64,000 nucleotides of DNA from Streptomyces antarcticus (GTDB lineage: Bacteria; Actinomycetota; Actinomycetes; Streptomycetales; Streptomycetaceae), in the NCBI RefSeq assembly GCF_026627255.1, contig NZ_JAPNLM010000020.1:1-64000 (forward strand), in the 5' to 3' direction. The stretch's first letter is position 1, and every line of letters starts with the position of its first letter. Below the pieces are notes generated by a model. The model did not search any database and was not told the origin of the DNA. It saw nothing but the letters and a program-made list of their open reading frames with translations. The position numbers and the translations under genes were made by a program. Of this stretch, positions 15,447 to 23,489 are shown piece after piece.

Positions 15447-16307
15447 GTGTCCACGTTCGACATACGAAAGATCGGCGGCCGTATCGGCGCGGAGGTGACG
15501 GGCGTCGACCTTTCCGCCGGTATTTCCGATTCCGTTTTCCGGCAGATCAATGAAGCGTTCCTGGAGCACAAGGTGCTCTTCTTCCGGAATCAGGACATCA
15601 CCGACGATCAGCAGCTGGCATTCGCGGGCCGATTTGGCCCGCTCACCCAGAAGCACCCGATGATGCGCACCGTCGACGGGGCCCCGCAGGTGCTCGCGGT
15701 CGACGGCGAGGACCAGCGCGCCGATCACTGGCACACCGACATCAGCTTCACCACCGCCCCCTCCCTGGGTACGACGCTGCGCAGCGTCGTCCTGCCGCCG
15801 TACGGCGGGGACACCCTGGTCGCCAACGCGGCCGCGGGTTACAAGGACCTGCCGGCCGAGCTGCGCGAGATCGCGGACCGGATGTGGGCCGTGCACACCA
15901 ACCACGCCGAGCAGCCGAGGCTGGGCACCGAGCGCGGTGACAAGGTCCGCGAGGCGTTCCTGGCCCGCCGGTTCGAGACCGCCCACCCGGTCGTGCGCGT
16001 GCACCCGGAGTCCGGCGAGCCGAGCCTGTTCCTGGGCGGCTTCGCCCAGTGGCTGGTGGGCATGGAAGTCCGTGAGTCCCGGCCGATCATCGACGTCCTG
16101 CAGAGCTACGTGCGCCGGCCGGAGAACACCGCCCGCTGGAGCTGGCGCCCGGGCGACGTCCTGATCTTCGACAACCGCAGTACCCAGCACTACGCCGTCA
16201 ACGACTACGGCACCCACAAGCGCGTGCTGCACCGCGTCTCCATCAACGGCGAGGTGGCCACGGGCCTCGACGGCAAGCAGAGCTACGCCCTCAAGGAGGG
16301 CGAGTGA
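15447..16307 (+). CDS. TauD/TfdA-family Fe(II)/2OG dioxygenase
   Basis: A 286-aa enzyme starting at GTG 15447 after CGGAAGG. The N-terminal GAEVTGVDLS is typical of TauD. Iron ligands are His96-Thr-Asp98 (HWHTDIS) and His248 (TQHYAVNDY), and Arg in KRVLHRVSINGE binds 2OG. TauD-type enzymes hydroxylate or cleave small sulfonates, carboxylates and amino acids. It opens a tightly overlapping nine-gene run: its stop overlaps the aldolase start as GTGA. Probable role is oxidation of an early small-molecule intermediate of that pathway. Confidence 0.88.
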   Translation: MSTFDIRKIGGRIGAEVTGVDLSAGISDSVFRQINEAFLEHKVLFFRNQDITDDQQLAFAGRFGPLTQKHPMMRTVDGAPQVLAVDGEDQRADHWHTDISFTTAPSLGTTLRSVVLPPYGGDTLVANAAAGYKDLPAELREIADRMWAVHTNHAEQPRLGTERGDKVREAFLARRFETAHPVVRVHPESGEPSLFLGGFAQWLVGMEVRESRPIIDVLQSYVRRPENTARWSWRPGDVLIFDNRSTQHYAVNDYGTHKRVLHRVSINGEVATGLDGKQSYALKEGE

Positions 16308-17086
16308 GCACCCTTTCCGCTCCGGGCCCGGCCGGCTTCGCCCGGCGACTGCGCGGGCGCGAGCGGCTCGTCGGCTACTGGATCGCCTGCGACAACCCCG
16401 TGGGCACCGAACGCATCGCGAGCCTCGGCTACGACTACATCGGCGTGGACGGCCAGCACGGCGTCATGCACCAGCCGGGCTGGCAGTCCGCGATGCTCGC
16501 GGTCGACTCCTGGCAGATCTCCGCCGGCCTCATCCGCGTCCCGTCCGCGGACCCGGTCACCATCGGTGTCGCGCTCGACACCGGGGCGCGCGGCGTCATC
16601 GTCCCCATGGTCGACACCGCCGAGCAGACCCTGACGGCGGTGCGCGCCTGCCGCCACCATCCGGCGGGAACGCGAAGCCTTGCAGGGCCGGTCCGCGCCG
16701 AACTGCGGGTGGGCTCCGTGCCGTCCGACATCGACGACGAGACCGCCTGCATCGTGATGATCGAGACGGCCTCCGCCCTGGAGAACCTCGACGCCATCTG
16801 TGCCGTGCCCGGTCTCGACGCGGTCTACGTGGGCCCGGCGGACCTGTCCGCCGCCCTCGGCGCCCGCTGGTTCGGCGACCCCTCGGCGGCAGACGCCCTG
16901 GAGGGGGCTCTGGAGCGCATCACCGCCACCGCCCGCCGCGCCGGCATCGCCTGCGGCATCCACTGCCTGGACGGGGAGAGCGCCGCCAAGCGGCTGACCG
17001 AAGGTTTCACCTTCGCCACGGTCTCCAGCGACATCACCCATCTGCAGCAGGCCGCGGCGGCCCATCTCTCCGCCGCCGGCGCATGA
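16304..17086 (+). CDS. HpcH/HpaI-family aldolase/citrate lyase
   Basis: A 260-aa TIM-barrel. Family landmarks are DYIGVDGQHGVM near residue 45, the SADPVTIGVALDTGARGVIVPMV segment broken across strands 4-5, IETASALEN with the metal-binding Glu, and YVGPADLSAALG with the metal-binding Asp. HpaI-type enzymes make or break C-C bonds of 2-oxo acids, using pyruvate as donor with a divalent metal. The start overlaps the TauD stop, and its stop overlaps the next gene (ATGA). It probably adds or removes a pyruvate/oxalacetate-like unit in building a small acid. Confidence 0.88.
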   Translation: MSTLSAPGPAGFARRLRGRERLVGYWIACDNPVGTERIASLGYDYIGVDGQHGVMHQPGWQSAMLAVDSWQISAGLIRVPSADPVTIGVALDTGARGVIVPMVDTAEQTLTAVRACRHHPAGTRSLAGPVRAELRVGSVPSDIDDETACIVMIETASALENLDAICAVPGLDAVYVGPADLSAALGARWFGDPSAADALEGALERITATARRAGIACGIHCLDGESAAKRLTEGFTFATVSSDITHLQQAAAAHLSAAGA

Positions 17087-18069
17087 CATTCCTTGGGGGA
17101 ACAGTGACGACGCAGACCGTCCCGTGGTCCGCCGGCAGGGCCTCGGCCGCCCGGCTGCCCGCCCGTTCGCTGGACGAGCTGGTCGGCGGCACGCCACTGC
17201 TGGAGGTGGCCCTGGCGGGCCTGGCCCCCTCCGTGCGGCTGCTGGCCAAGCTGGAGATGTTCAACCCCCTGTTCAGCGTCAAGGACCGGGCGGCGCTCGC
17301 GATGCTGCGCGAGGCCGAGGAGTCGGAGCTGCTGCCCCCGTCCGGCGGCACCGTCATCGAATGCTCTTCCGGCAGCACGGGCATCTCGCTCGCGGCGCTG
17401 TGCGCCCGGCGCGGCCACCGCTGCGTCATCGTGATGCCCGACAACGCGACCGAGGAACGCCGCCGCGTCCTGCACGCTCTGGGCGCCGAGGTGGTCCTCG
17501 TACCGCACCAGGACGGGCTGATGGCCGCCTGGGCACATGCCGAGGCACTCCAGCGGGCCACACCCGGATCGTGGGTACCGCACCAGGACCGCAACCCGGC
17601 CAACGCTCGGGCCCACTACGAAAGCACCGGACCCGAGATCTGGGAGGCAACCGGGGGCGCGGTCGACGTGCTCGTGTGCGGGGTCGGCACCGGCGGCACC
17701 ATCAGCGGTACCGCCCGCTACCTCAAGGAACGCCGGGACGTCCACGTCGTGGCCGTCGAACCGGCCCGCTCCGCCGTGCTGTCGGGCGGCGAGGCCGGCC
17801 CGCACGGCATCCCCGGAATCGGCGCCGGATACGTCTCCGACATCACCGATCTCACTCTCATCGACGAGGTCGTCGCCGTGCCGGACGAGGCCGCGGCCGC
17901 CACTGCCCGCGAGATCGTACGTGCCACCGGCCTGCCGGTCGGCACCTCTTCGGGAGCCGCCGCCTGGGCGAGCCGCAGCGTTACCGCGCATCCGCGCTGG
18001 GCGGGTGCGACGGTGGTCACCGTCTTCCCCGACAGCGGGGAGCGCTACCTGTCCACGGCACGCGGCTGA
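17083..18069 (+). CDS. cysteine-synthase-like PLP enzyme (fold type II)
   Basis: A 328-aa protein if it starts at ATG 17083 (overlapping the aldolase stop). GTG 17104 with TGGGGGA just before it is an equal alternative. The PLP lysine is Lys67 in FSVKDRA, and the phosphate loop GVGTGGTISGT is present. The substrate loop reads SSGSTGI, whereas O-acetylserine sulfhydrylases have TSGNTGI; the Asn-to-Ser change suggests a different nucleophile or substrate. Relatives make 2,3-diaminopropionate precursors or O-ureidoserine by beta-replacement. It lies between an aldolase and an amidotransferase-type ligase. A second, canonical-looking copy is at 45389-46351. Confidence 0.85.
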   Translation: MTFLGGTVTTQTVPWSAGRASAARLPARSLDELVGGTPLLEVALAGLAPSVRLLAKLEMFNPLFSVKDRAALAMLREAEESELLPPSGGTVIECSSGSTGISLAALCARRGHRCVIVMPDNATEERRRVLHALGAEVVLVPHQDGLMAAWAHAEALQRATPGSWVPHQDRNPANARAHYESTGPEIWEATGGAVDVLVCGVGTGGTISGTARYLKERRDVHVVAVEPARSAVLSGGEAGPHGIPGIGAGYVSDITDLTLIDEVVAVPDEAAAATAREIVRATGLPVGTSSGAAAWASRSVTAHPRWAGATVVTVFPDSGERYLSTARG

Positions 18070-18101
18070 CCCGTCGTCTCCTCACGGAAAGACAGGCAGA
18101 C

Positions 18102-19937
18102 ATGTGCCGGATCTACGGCTATTTCAACGCGGCGGCGACGCCGCACGAGATGCGCACCGTCGCGGCGCTCCAGCGCCACGGCGGCCCCGACGCCACGGGC
18201 ATCCGCCAGGAGGCGCTCTGGGGGCTGGGCAACAACCGGCTCGCCGTCGTGGACCTGGACGGCGGAGCGCAGCCCTACGGGCTGGGCGGCCGCATCCAGG
18301 TCGTCTTCAACGGGGAGATCTACAACCACGGAGCGCTGCGTCACCGGCTCGAAGGCCTCGGCCACCGTTTCGATGACCGCTGTGACGGCGCCGTCATCCC
18401 CGCCCTCTACGTGGAGTACGGGGACGACTTCACCGAGCACCTCGACGGCATGTATTCCATCGCGCTGGTCGACCTGCGCGGCGAGGTGCCCCGGCTGCTG
18501 CTGGCCACCGACGAGATGGGCATGAAGCCCCTCTACTACCGGTGGGACGCGGCGGCCCGCTCGCTGCACTTCTCCTCCGAGATCCCGGCGCTGCTCGGCT
18601 TCGACCGTGCCGTACCCCGGATGCGCGAGGAGTCCCTGGACGCGTACCTGGCCACCCGCACCCCCTTCGGCGCGCAGACGATGTTCGAGGGCATCGAGGT
18701 GATGGCGCCGGCGACGACCATGGTGTGCGCCCTGGGCGGAGCGCCGCGCAAAAGTCGGCGCCCGGCCGCCGAACTGCCGCAGCCCGGGCCCGGGGACGCG
18801 GCGGCCACGGCCGTACGGGTCCGGCGGGCCCTGCGCGAGGAGGTCGGCCGGCTGCTCGTCGCCGACGTGCCCGTCGCGCTGATCACCTCCGGCGGGCTCG
18901 ACTCCAGCCTGGTGACCTCGCTGGCCGCCGAGCACGGCCCGGTGCACTCCTTCAACATCGCCTACAAGGGCTCCTGGCCCTTCGACGAACGGCACTTCGC
19001 CCGGCAGGCCGCCGAGCGCGCGCGGGCCGTGTACCACCAGGTGGAGATCGACCCCGCCGACTTCCCCGCGCTGCTGGAGGAGACCGTCTGGCACCTGGGG
19101 CAGCCCAACGCGGACCCCATCGCCCTCAGCACGTACGCCCTGTTCAAGGCCGTGCGCGCGGCCGGCTTCACCGTCGCGCTGACCGGCGACGCCGCCGACG
19201 AGGTCTTCGGCGGGTACGGGCGGATGCAGCACGCCTCCGAGGTCGCGGCGGCCGGCGCCGCCTGGGCGCCGGGCTACCTCGACGCGCTGTCGGCCGTGCC
19301 GGCCGCCCTGCGCAGCTCCCTGTACACCGACGCCTTCCGCGAGCGGCTGCGCGAGGTACCGGCGCTGCCGTCCGACGCGGAGGCCGATCTGCTGCACGGC
19401 CCCGGCACCGTCCTGGAGCGCATCACCCGCTTCGAACTGGGCCACCGGCTGCCCGCCTACCACCTGCGCCGCGTCGACCACCTCAGCATGGCCGGGTCCA
19501 TCGAGGTGCGCCTGCCGTTCTGCCAGAGCTCCGTCGTCGCCCTCGGCCGCTCGCTGCCCGACCGGCTGAGGGTGCACGGCGGCGGGGTCAAGCGGACCTT
19601 GTACGCGGCCGCCGCCGGCCTGCTGCCCGACAGCGTGCTCGACCGCCCGAAGCAGCCGTTCACCCTCCCGATCACCGCGATGCTGCGCCCCGGGCAGCCC
19701 ATGTGGACACAGGCCCGGGACCTGCTCACGCCCGCCCGGCTCGACGCCGACGGCCGGCTCGACGCCGCGGCCGTGCGGTCGCTGTTCACCGCGCAGGCCG
19801 AACGCCCCGGCGACACCACGGCCCTGGCCCTGTGGTCGCTGCTCGTGCACGAGGTGTGGCGCGACCAGTTCCACCCGGCCCGCACTGCGGCCCACCCCGG
19901 CGCCGCCCTGCCCGCATCCGTGGCGGTGGCGGCGTGA
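18102..19937 (+). CDS. asparagine-synthetase-like amidotransferase (AsnB family)
   Basis: A 611-aa two-domain enzyme. Cys2 (MCRIYGYF) is the class II glutaminase nucleophile, with NGEIYNH and RHGGPD in the N-domain. The C-domain has the PP-loop ITSGGLDSS and GDAADEVFGGYGRM. These enzymes activate a carboxylate with ATP and transfer ammonia from glutamine to form an amide; homologues in secondary metabolism amidate or cyclise other acids (beta-lactam synthetases lack Cys2, so this one is glutamine-dependent). ATG 18102 lies 32 bp after the previous stop. It should amidate a carboxylate made by the preceding enzymes. Confidence 0.9.
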   Translation: MCRIYGYFNAAATPHEMRTVAALQRHGGPDATGIRQEALWGLGNNRLAVVDLDGGAQPYGLGGRIQVVFNGEIYNHGALRHRLEGLGHRFDDRCDGAVIPALYVEYGDDFTEHLDGMYSIALVDLRGEVPRLLLATDEMGMKPLYYRWDAAARSLHFSSEIPALLGFDRAVPRMREESLDAYLATRTPFGAQTMFEGIEVMAPATTMVCALGGAPRKSRRPAAELPQPGPGDAAATAVRVRRALREEVGRLLVADVPVALITSGGLDSSLVTSLAAEHGPVHSFNIAYKGSWPFDERHFARQAAERARAVYHQVEIDPADFPALLEETVWHLGQPNADPIALSTYALFKAVRAAGFTVALTGDAADEVFGGYGRMQHASEVAAAGAAWAPGYLDALSAVPAALRSSLYTDAFRERLREVPALPSDAEADLLHGPGTVLERITRFELGHRLPAYHLRRVDHLSMAGSIEVRLPFCQSSVVALGRSLPDRLRVHGGGVKRTLYAAAAGLLPDSVLDRPKQPFTLPITAMLRPGQPMWTQARDLLTPARLDADGRLDAAAVRSLFTAQAERPGDTTALALWSLLVHEVWRDQFHPARTAAHPGAALPASVAVAA

Positions 19938-20995
19938 TCGGCCATCTCGCCTACGCCGCGGGCAGCCCCTGCCCCACCTTCGTCCTCGACGCAGCCCGCC
20001 TGCCGCGCGAGGAGACGGCCTTGCTGGTGCACCTGGCCGAGGCCCGCCGCTACCTCGCCTCCGCGGGCGGCGCGCACGTCCTGAAGATCGCGCTGGTCGA
20101 ACCGTCCGCGCACCCGATGTTCGACCTGGACTACCGGTTCGTCCAGGCCCTGCCGGGAGCGGCCGACCAGTTCGACCTGCGCGGCTCCTGCGGCCACTCG
20201 ATCCTGTCGGCGGTCGTCGCGGCGGCCCGCTCGGGGATGCTGGAGCGCCTCGTGCCGGGCGTACGAATCCGCGTGAACGTCCTCAACAATGGGGACAGCG
20301 TGGTGTGCGAGGTCGACGGGGTCGAACGCGACGGGGTCCGCTTCACGGTCGCCTTCGTCCAGCCCCGGCCGGTCCCCTTCACCGAACTGCTGCCCACCGG
20401 ACTGCCCCGCACCGTGCTCGACACCGGCGGGGAGCGCCACGAGGTGTCGATGGTGGCCAGCGCCAACACGTACGCCTTCGTCGACGCCCGCACCCTCGGG
20501 ATCGCGGACACCGCAGCCCTGTTCGGCGCCGGGGACGGCCTGCTGGCCCGCCTGGAACTCATCCGGGGCGCCGCCGCCGACCTGCTGGGATGGCCCCGCG
20601 ATGGGGCCTTCCCCAAGATCGCCGCGATTCTTCCGGGGGAGGACGGCGGCCTCTCCGCCCGTGCGGTCACCGTGCCCGGCTGGCACCCGACGATCGCGCT
20701 GACCGGAGCCGTGTGCCTGGGCACCGCCGTCCGCATCCCTCACACCGTGCCCTGGCGGATCGCCCGCGAACAGGGAGCGCCGGACGGCCTGGTGGACATC
20801 ACCACGCCCGGCGGCCGCACGGCCGTCGCCGCCGTGACCGCGCTGCACGCGGACGGATCCGGGGACGGCGCCCTGCTGTGGTCGAGCGTCGCGCGCAAAC
20901 ACGTCACCTTCCAGGGCTCGTTCGTCCTGGAACCCCTGAGCCATCTGCAATTCGAGGAGGTCGCCCAATGCCTGGCGCTGTCGGGAGCCGCATGA
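19934..20995 (+). CDS. PrpF-like (aconitate/methylaconitate isomerase-type) protein
   Basis: A 353-aa protein starting at GTG 19934 inside the AsnB stop. It resembles PrpF, of the diaminopimelate-epimerase fold: an early Cys motif (GSPCPTFVLDA), MFDLDYRFVQ, then the glycine/Cys loop LRGSCGHS and a second-half HxxxxxTGAVCLGTA. The fold uses two active-site residues to move a proton and isomerise double bonds in tricarboxylates. Here it could shift a double bond or epimerise the intermediate produced by aldolase and dehydrogenase steps. I infer family from pattern; 4-oxalomesaconate tautomerases are close alternatives. Confidence 0.72.
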   Translation: MIGHLAYAAGSPCPTFVLDAARLPREETALLVHLAEARRYLASAGGAHVLKIALVEPSAHPMFDLDYRFVQALPGAADQFDLRGSCGHSILSAVVAAARSGMLERLVPGVRIRVNVLNNGDSVVCEVDGVERDGVRFTVAFVQPRPVPFTELLPTGLPRTVLDTGGERHEVSMVASANTYAFVDARTLGIADTAALFGAGDGLLARLELIRGAAADLLGWPRDGAFPKIAAILPGEDGGLSARAVTVPGWHPTIALTGAVCLGTAVRIPHTVPWRIAREQGAPDGLVDITTPGGRTAVAAVTALHADGSGDGALLWSSVARKHVTFQGSFVLEPLSHLQFEEVAQCLALSGAA

Positions 20996-22095
20996 AACCG
21001 AGGCTCGGACCGGAGCTCCACCAGCTGCTCCACGCGTCCGCCGAGAAGGCCGCGGCGGCGGGTGAACCGGACCGCGAGGCCCTGGCGGCGCTGCGCGCCA
21101 GCGGGCTGCTGGCCACCGCCGTACCGCGCGCCCACGGAGGGGAGGGCGGGGACGCCACGGAGATCAACCGGGTCACCGCCGAGATCGCCGCCGCCGATCC
21201 GTCGCTGGCGATCATCGCCTTCCAGCACTTCGCGGTGAGCGCCCGGATCTCCGAGTGGGGTACCGAGGAGCAGAAGCGCGCCCTGCTGCCGCGCCTGGCG
21301 GACGGCAGTGTGCTGGCCGCTTCGTCGTGGAGCGAGCTCGGCGCGGGCGCGGCGAAGCAGAACCTGTCCAGTACGGGCGAACGCCGCTCCGACGGCGGCT
21401 GGGTGCTGCGCGGGGCCAAGACGTTCACCACGGGCGCCGCCGTCGCCGACCTCTACCTGGTCCTGGTGAGCACCGGCGGGTCCGTGGCCGGCGAGCAGGC
21501 CGTGTACGGGGCCGCCGGGCAGACCTTCTTCCTCGTCGCGGCGGACAACCCCGGTCTCGTCCCGGACCTGGGACTGAACCTGGCCGGCATGCGCGGCTCC
21601 GCCACCGGACTCGTCACCCTCGACGACTGCGTCGTGTCCGACGGGGACCGGCTGGGCCCCGAGGGGCACGCCGCATCGATCATCGCGGGCGTCCGGGAGT
21701 CCGGGGCGACCCTGGGGGCGGTATCGGCCGGCATCGCCCAGGCGGCCTTCGACCTGGCGCTCGCCCACGCCGGCGCGCGCGGGCTGCTGGAGCTGGCGAC
21801 CGTACGCCACCGGCTCGTTGACCTGGCGACCCGGCTGGAGACCGTACGGGCGGCCGTGGAGCGGGCCGGTGCCCGCACCGCCGCCGATCCGGGCCTGGCC
21901 ACCCTGCACAGCAAGCTGTACGCCACCAGCGCCGCCGAGGAGATCTGCCTCGACGTCGCGCGGATGCTCGGCTCGGCCGGCTACCGCGCCGCGGGCAGCG
22001 CGGACCGGCTGCTCGCGGACGCCCGCGGGGTGGGCCTGATGGGGCCGACCAACGATCTCTGCCGGGAACTGGTGGCGCTGTCATGGACCGCCTGA
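20968..22095 (+). CDS. acyl-CoA-dehydrogenase-family flavoprotein
   Basis: A 375-aa protein. I chose ATG 20968 because GAGGAGG sits seven bases upstream; this overlaps the previous gene by 28 bp, and ATG 20992 is the alternative. The order is the ACAD order: helical N-domain (REALAALRASGLLATAVP), middle beta-domain (SWSELGAGAA, then GWVLRGAKTFTTGA), and a C-terminal helical bundle with GVRESGATLGAVSAG. It should bind FAD and desaturate an acyl or amide substrate. The catalytic Glu cannot be assigned with certainty. It ends overlapping the amidohydrolase. Confidence 0.82.
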   Translation: MPGAVGSRMKPRLGPELHQLLHASAEKAAAAGEPDREALAALRASGLLATAVPRAHGGEGGDATEINRVTAEIAAADPSLAIIAFQHFAVSARISEWGTEEQKRALLPRLADGSVLAASSWSELGAGAAKQNLSSTGERRSDGGWVLRGAKTFTTGAAVADLYLVLVSTGGSVAGEQAVYGAAGQTFFLVAADNPGLVPDLGLNLAGMRGSATGLVTLDDCVVSDGDRLGPEGHAASIIAGVRESGATLGAVSAGIAQAAFDLALAHAGARGLLELATVRHRLVDLATRLETVRAAVERAGARTAADPGLATLHSKLYATSAAEEICLDVARMLGSAGYRAAGSADRLLADARGVGLMGPTNDLCRELVALSWTA

Positions 22096-23486
22096 CCCCC
22101 GCAGGTGCGGAACCCGACCTCGTCGTCAGCGGCCGCCGGCTGGTGACCCCGCAGGGCGTGCGCCCGGGGCACGTGTTCATCCGCGGCGGCCGGATCACCG
22201 CCGTCGCGGACGCCGACAGCGCGCCCGCCGCCACCGAGCGCGTCGACGCGGGAGACCACTACGTCCTGCCCGGGCTCATCGACTCCCACGTGCACTTCCG
22301 CACCCCCGGGCTGACCTACAAGGAGGACTGGGAGCACGGCAGCCGGGCCGCGGTCCGCGGTGGTGTCACCACGGTGATGGACATGCCGAACACGGTGCCG
22401 CCGACGCTGGCCCCCGAGGCGGTCCTGGCCAAGGCGGGCCTGGTGGACGGGCATTCGCTGGTGGACTACCGCTTCCACATCGGGCTCGACCCGGACCACC
22501 CCGAGCTGCTGGCGCGGCTGGATCCGGCCGTCGCCACCAGCGCCAAGATCTTCATGGCGGGCCACCACACCGCGCCGACCGTGGTGCGCGATCCCGCGCA
22601 GCTGGAGAAGGCCTTCGCCGCCGCGGCCGAGGGCGGCGTCCAGCTCGTCCTGCACGCCGAGGACGGAGGGCTGTTCGCGCTGCTCGACGCGTGGTGGGGG
22701 GAGCCCGGCAGCTATCTGGAGTACGAGGCGCGCCGCCCGCGCACCGGCGGCATCGTCGCCGTCGCCAAGATCATCGAACTGGTGCGGCGGTACGGCACCC
22801 GGGCCCACATCCTGCACCTGTCCAGCACGGAGGAGGCCGACCTGGTCTGCGCGGCGCAGGCGGCGGGCCTGCCGGTCACCTTCGAAGTCACCGGCCACCA
22901 CCTGTCGTTCACCGACCAGGACACCCGGCGCCTCGGCGCCCGCACCCGGCTGTCGCCCTCGATCCGCGGCCAGGGCGACCAGGACCGGCTGTGGCAGGCC
23001 CTGTGGGGCGGCCAGGCCGCGACGCTGGGCAGCGACCACGCCCCGCACACCGCCGCCGAGAAGACCCGTACGCCGGCCCAGTCGCCGCCCGGCCTGCCGG
23101 GCGTGCAGGAGCTGGCGGTCGCCGTGTGGACCGGCATGCGGCGGCGCCGTCCCGGGGAGGACCCGGACGTGGCGGCCGCCCGCCTGGCGCACCACCTGGC
23201 GGCCGTCCCGGCCGAGCTGTTCCGGCTGCCCGGCAAGGGCCGCCTGGAGGCGGGCGCGGACGCCGACCTCGTCGTCTTCGCACCGGACGTGCCCTGGATG
23301 CTCTCCGCCCGGGACGTGGAGAGCAAGTGCGGCTGGTCCGCGTACGAGGGCTGGACCTTCACCGGACGTGTCGAACGGACCCTGCGCCGCGGCCGCACCG
23401 TGTGGGACGCGGCCACCGGCACCTTCGGCGGCTACGACGGGCGGCTGCTGGGAGCGGCGCCCGCACCCACGGGACAGGAGAGCTGA
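22083..23486 (+). CDS. dihydroorotase/hydantoinase/allantoinase-family amidohydrolase
   Basis: A 467-aa metal-dependent cyclic amidohydrolase. The binuclear site is visible: His69-x-His71 (IDSHVHFR), carboxylated Lys155 (SAKIFMAG), His191 (LHAEDGG), HILHLSS and the late Asp in LGSDHAPHT. PGLTYKEDWEHGSRAA is typical of allantoinases and dihydropyrimidinases. These enzymes open or close cyclic ureides and imides. In the same operon as an amide-forming ligase it may close a hydantoin or dihydropyrimidine-like ring, or open one. ATG 22083 lies inside the ACAD gene. Confidence 0.88.
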   Translation: MDRLTPAGAEPDLVVSGRRLVTPQGVRPGHVFIRGGRITAVADADSAPAATERVDAGDHYVLPGLIDSHVHFRTPGLTYKEDWEHGSRAAVRGGVTTVMDMPNTVPPTLAPEAVLAKAGLVDGHSLVDYRFHIGLDPDHPELLARLDPAVATSAKIFMAGHHTAPTVVRDPAQLEKAFAAAAEGGVQLVLHAEDGGLFALLDAWWGEPGSYLEYEARRPRTGGIVAVAKIIELVRRYGTRAHILHLSSTEEADLVCAAQAAGLPVTFEVTGHHLSFTDQDTRRLGARTRLSPSIRGQGDQDRLWQALWGGQAATLGSDHAPHTAAEKTRTPAQSPPGLPGVQELAVAVWTGMRRRRPGEDPDVAAARLAHHLAAVPAELFRLPGKGRLEAGADADLVVFAPDVPWMLSARDVESKCGWSAYEGWTFTGRVERTLRRGRTVWDAATGTFGGYDGRLLGAAPAPTGQES

Positions 23487-23489
23487 GGC

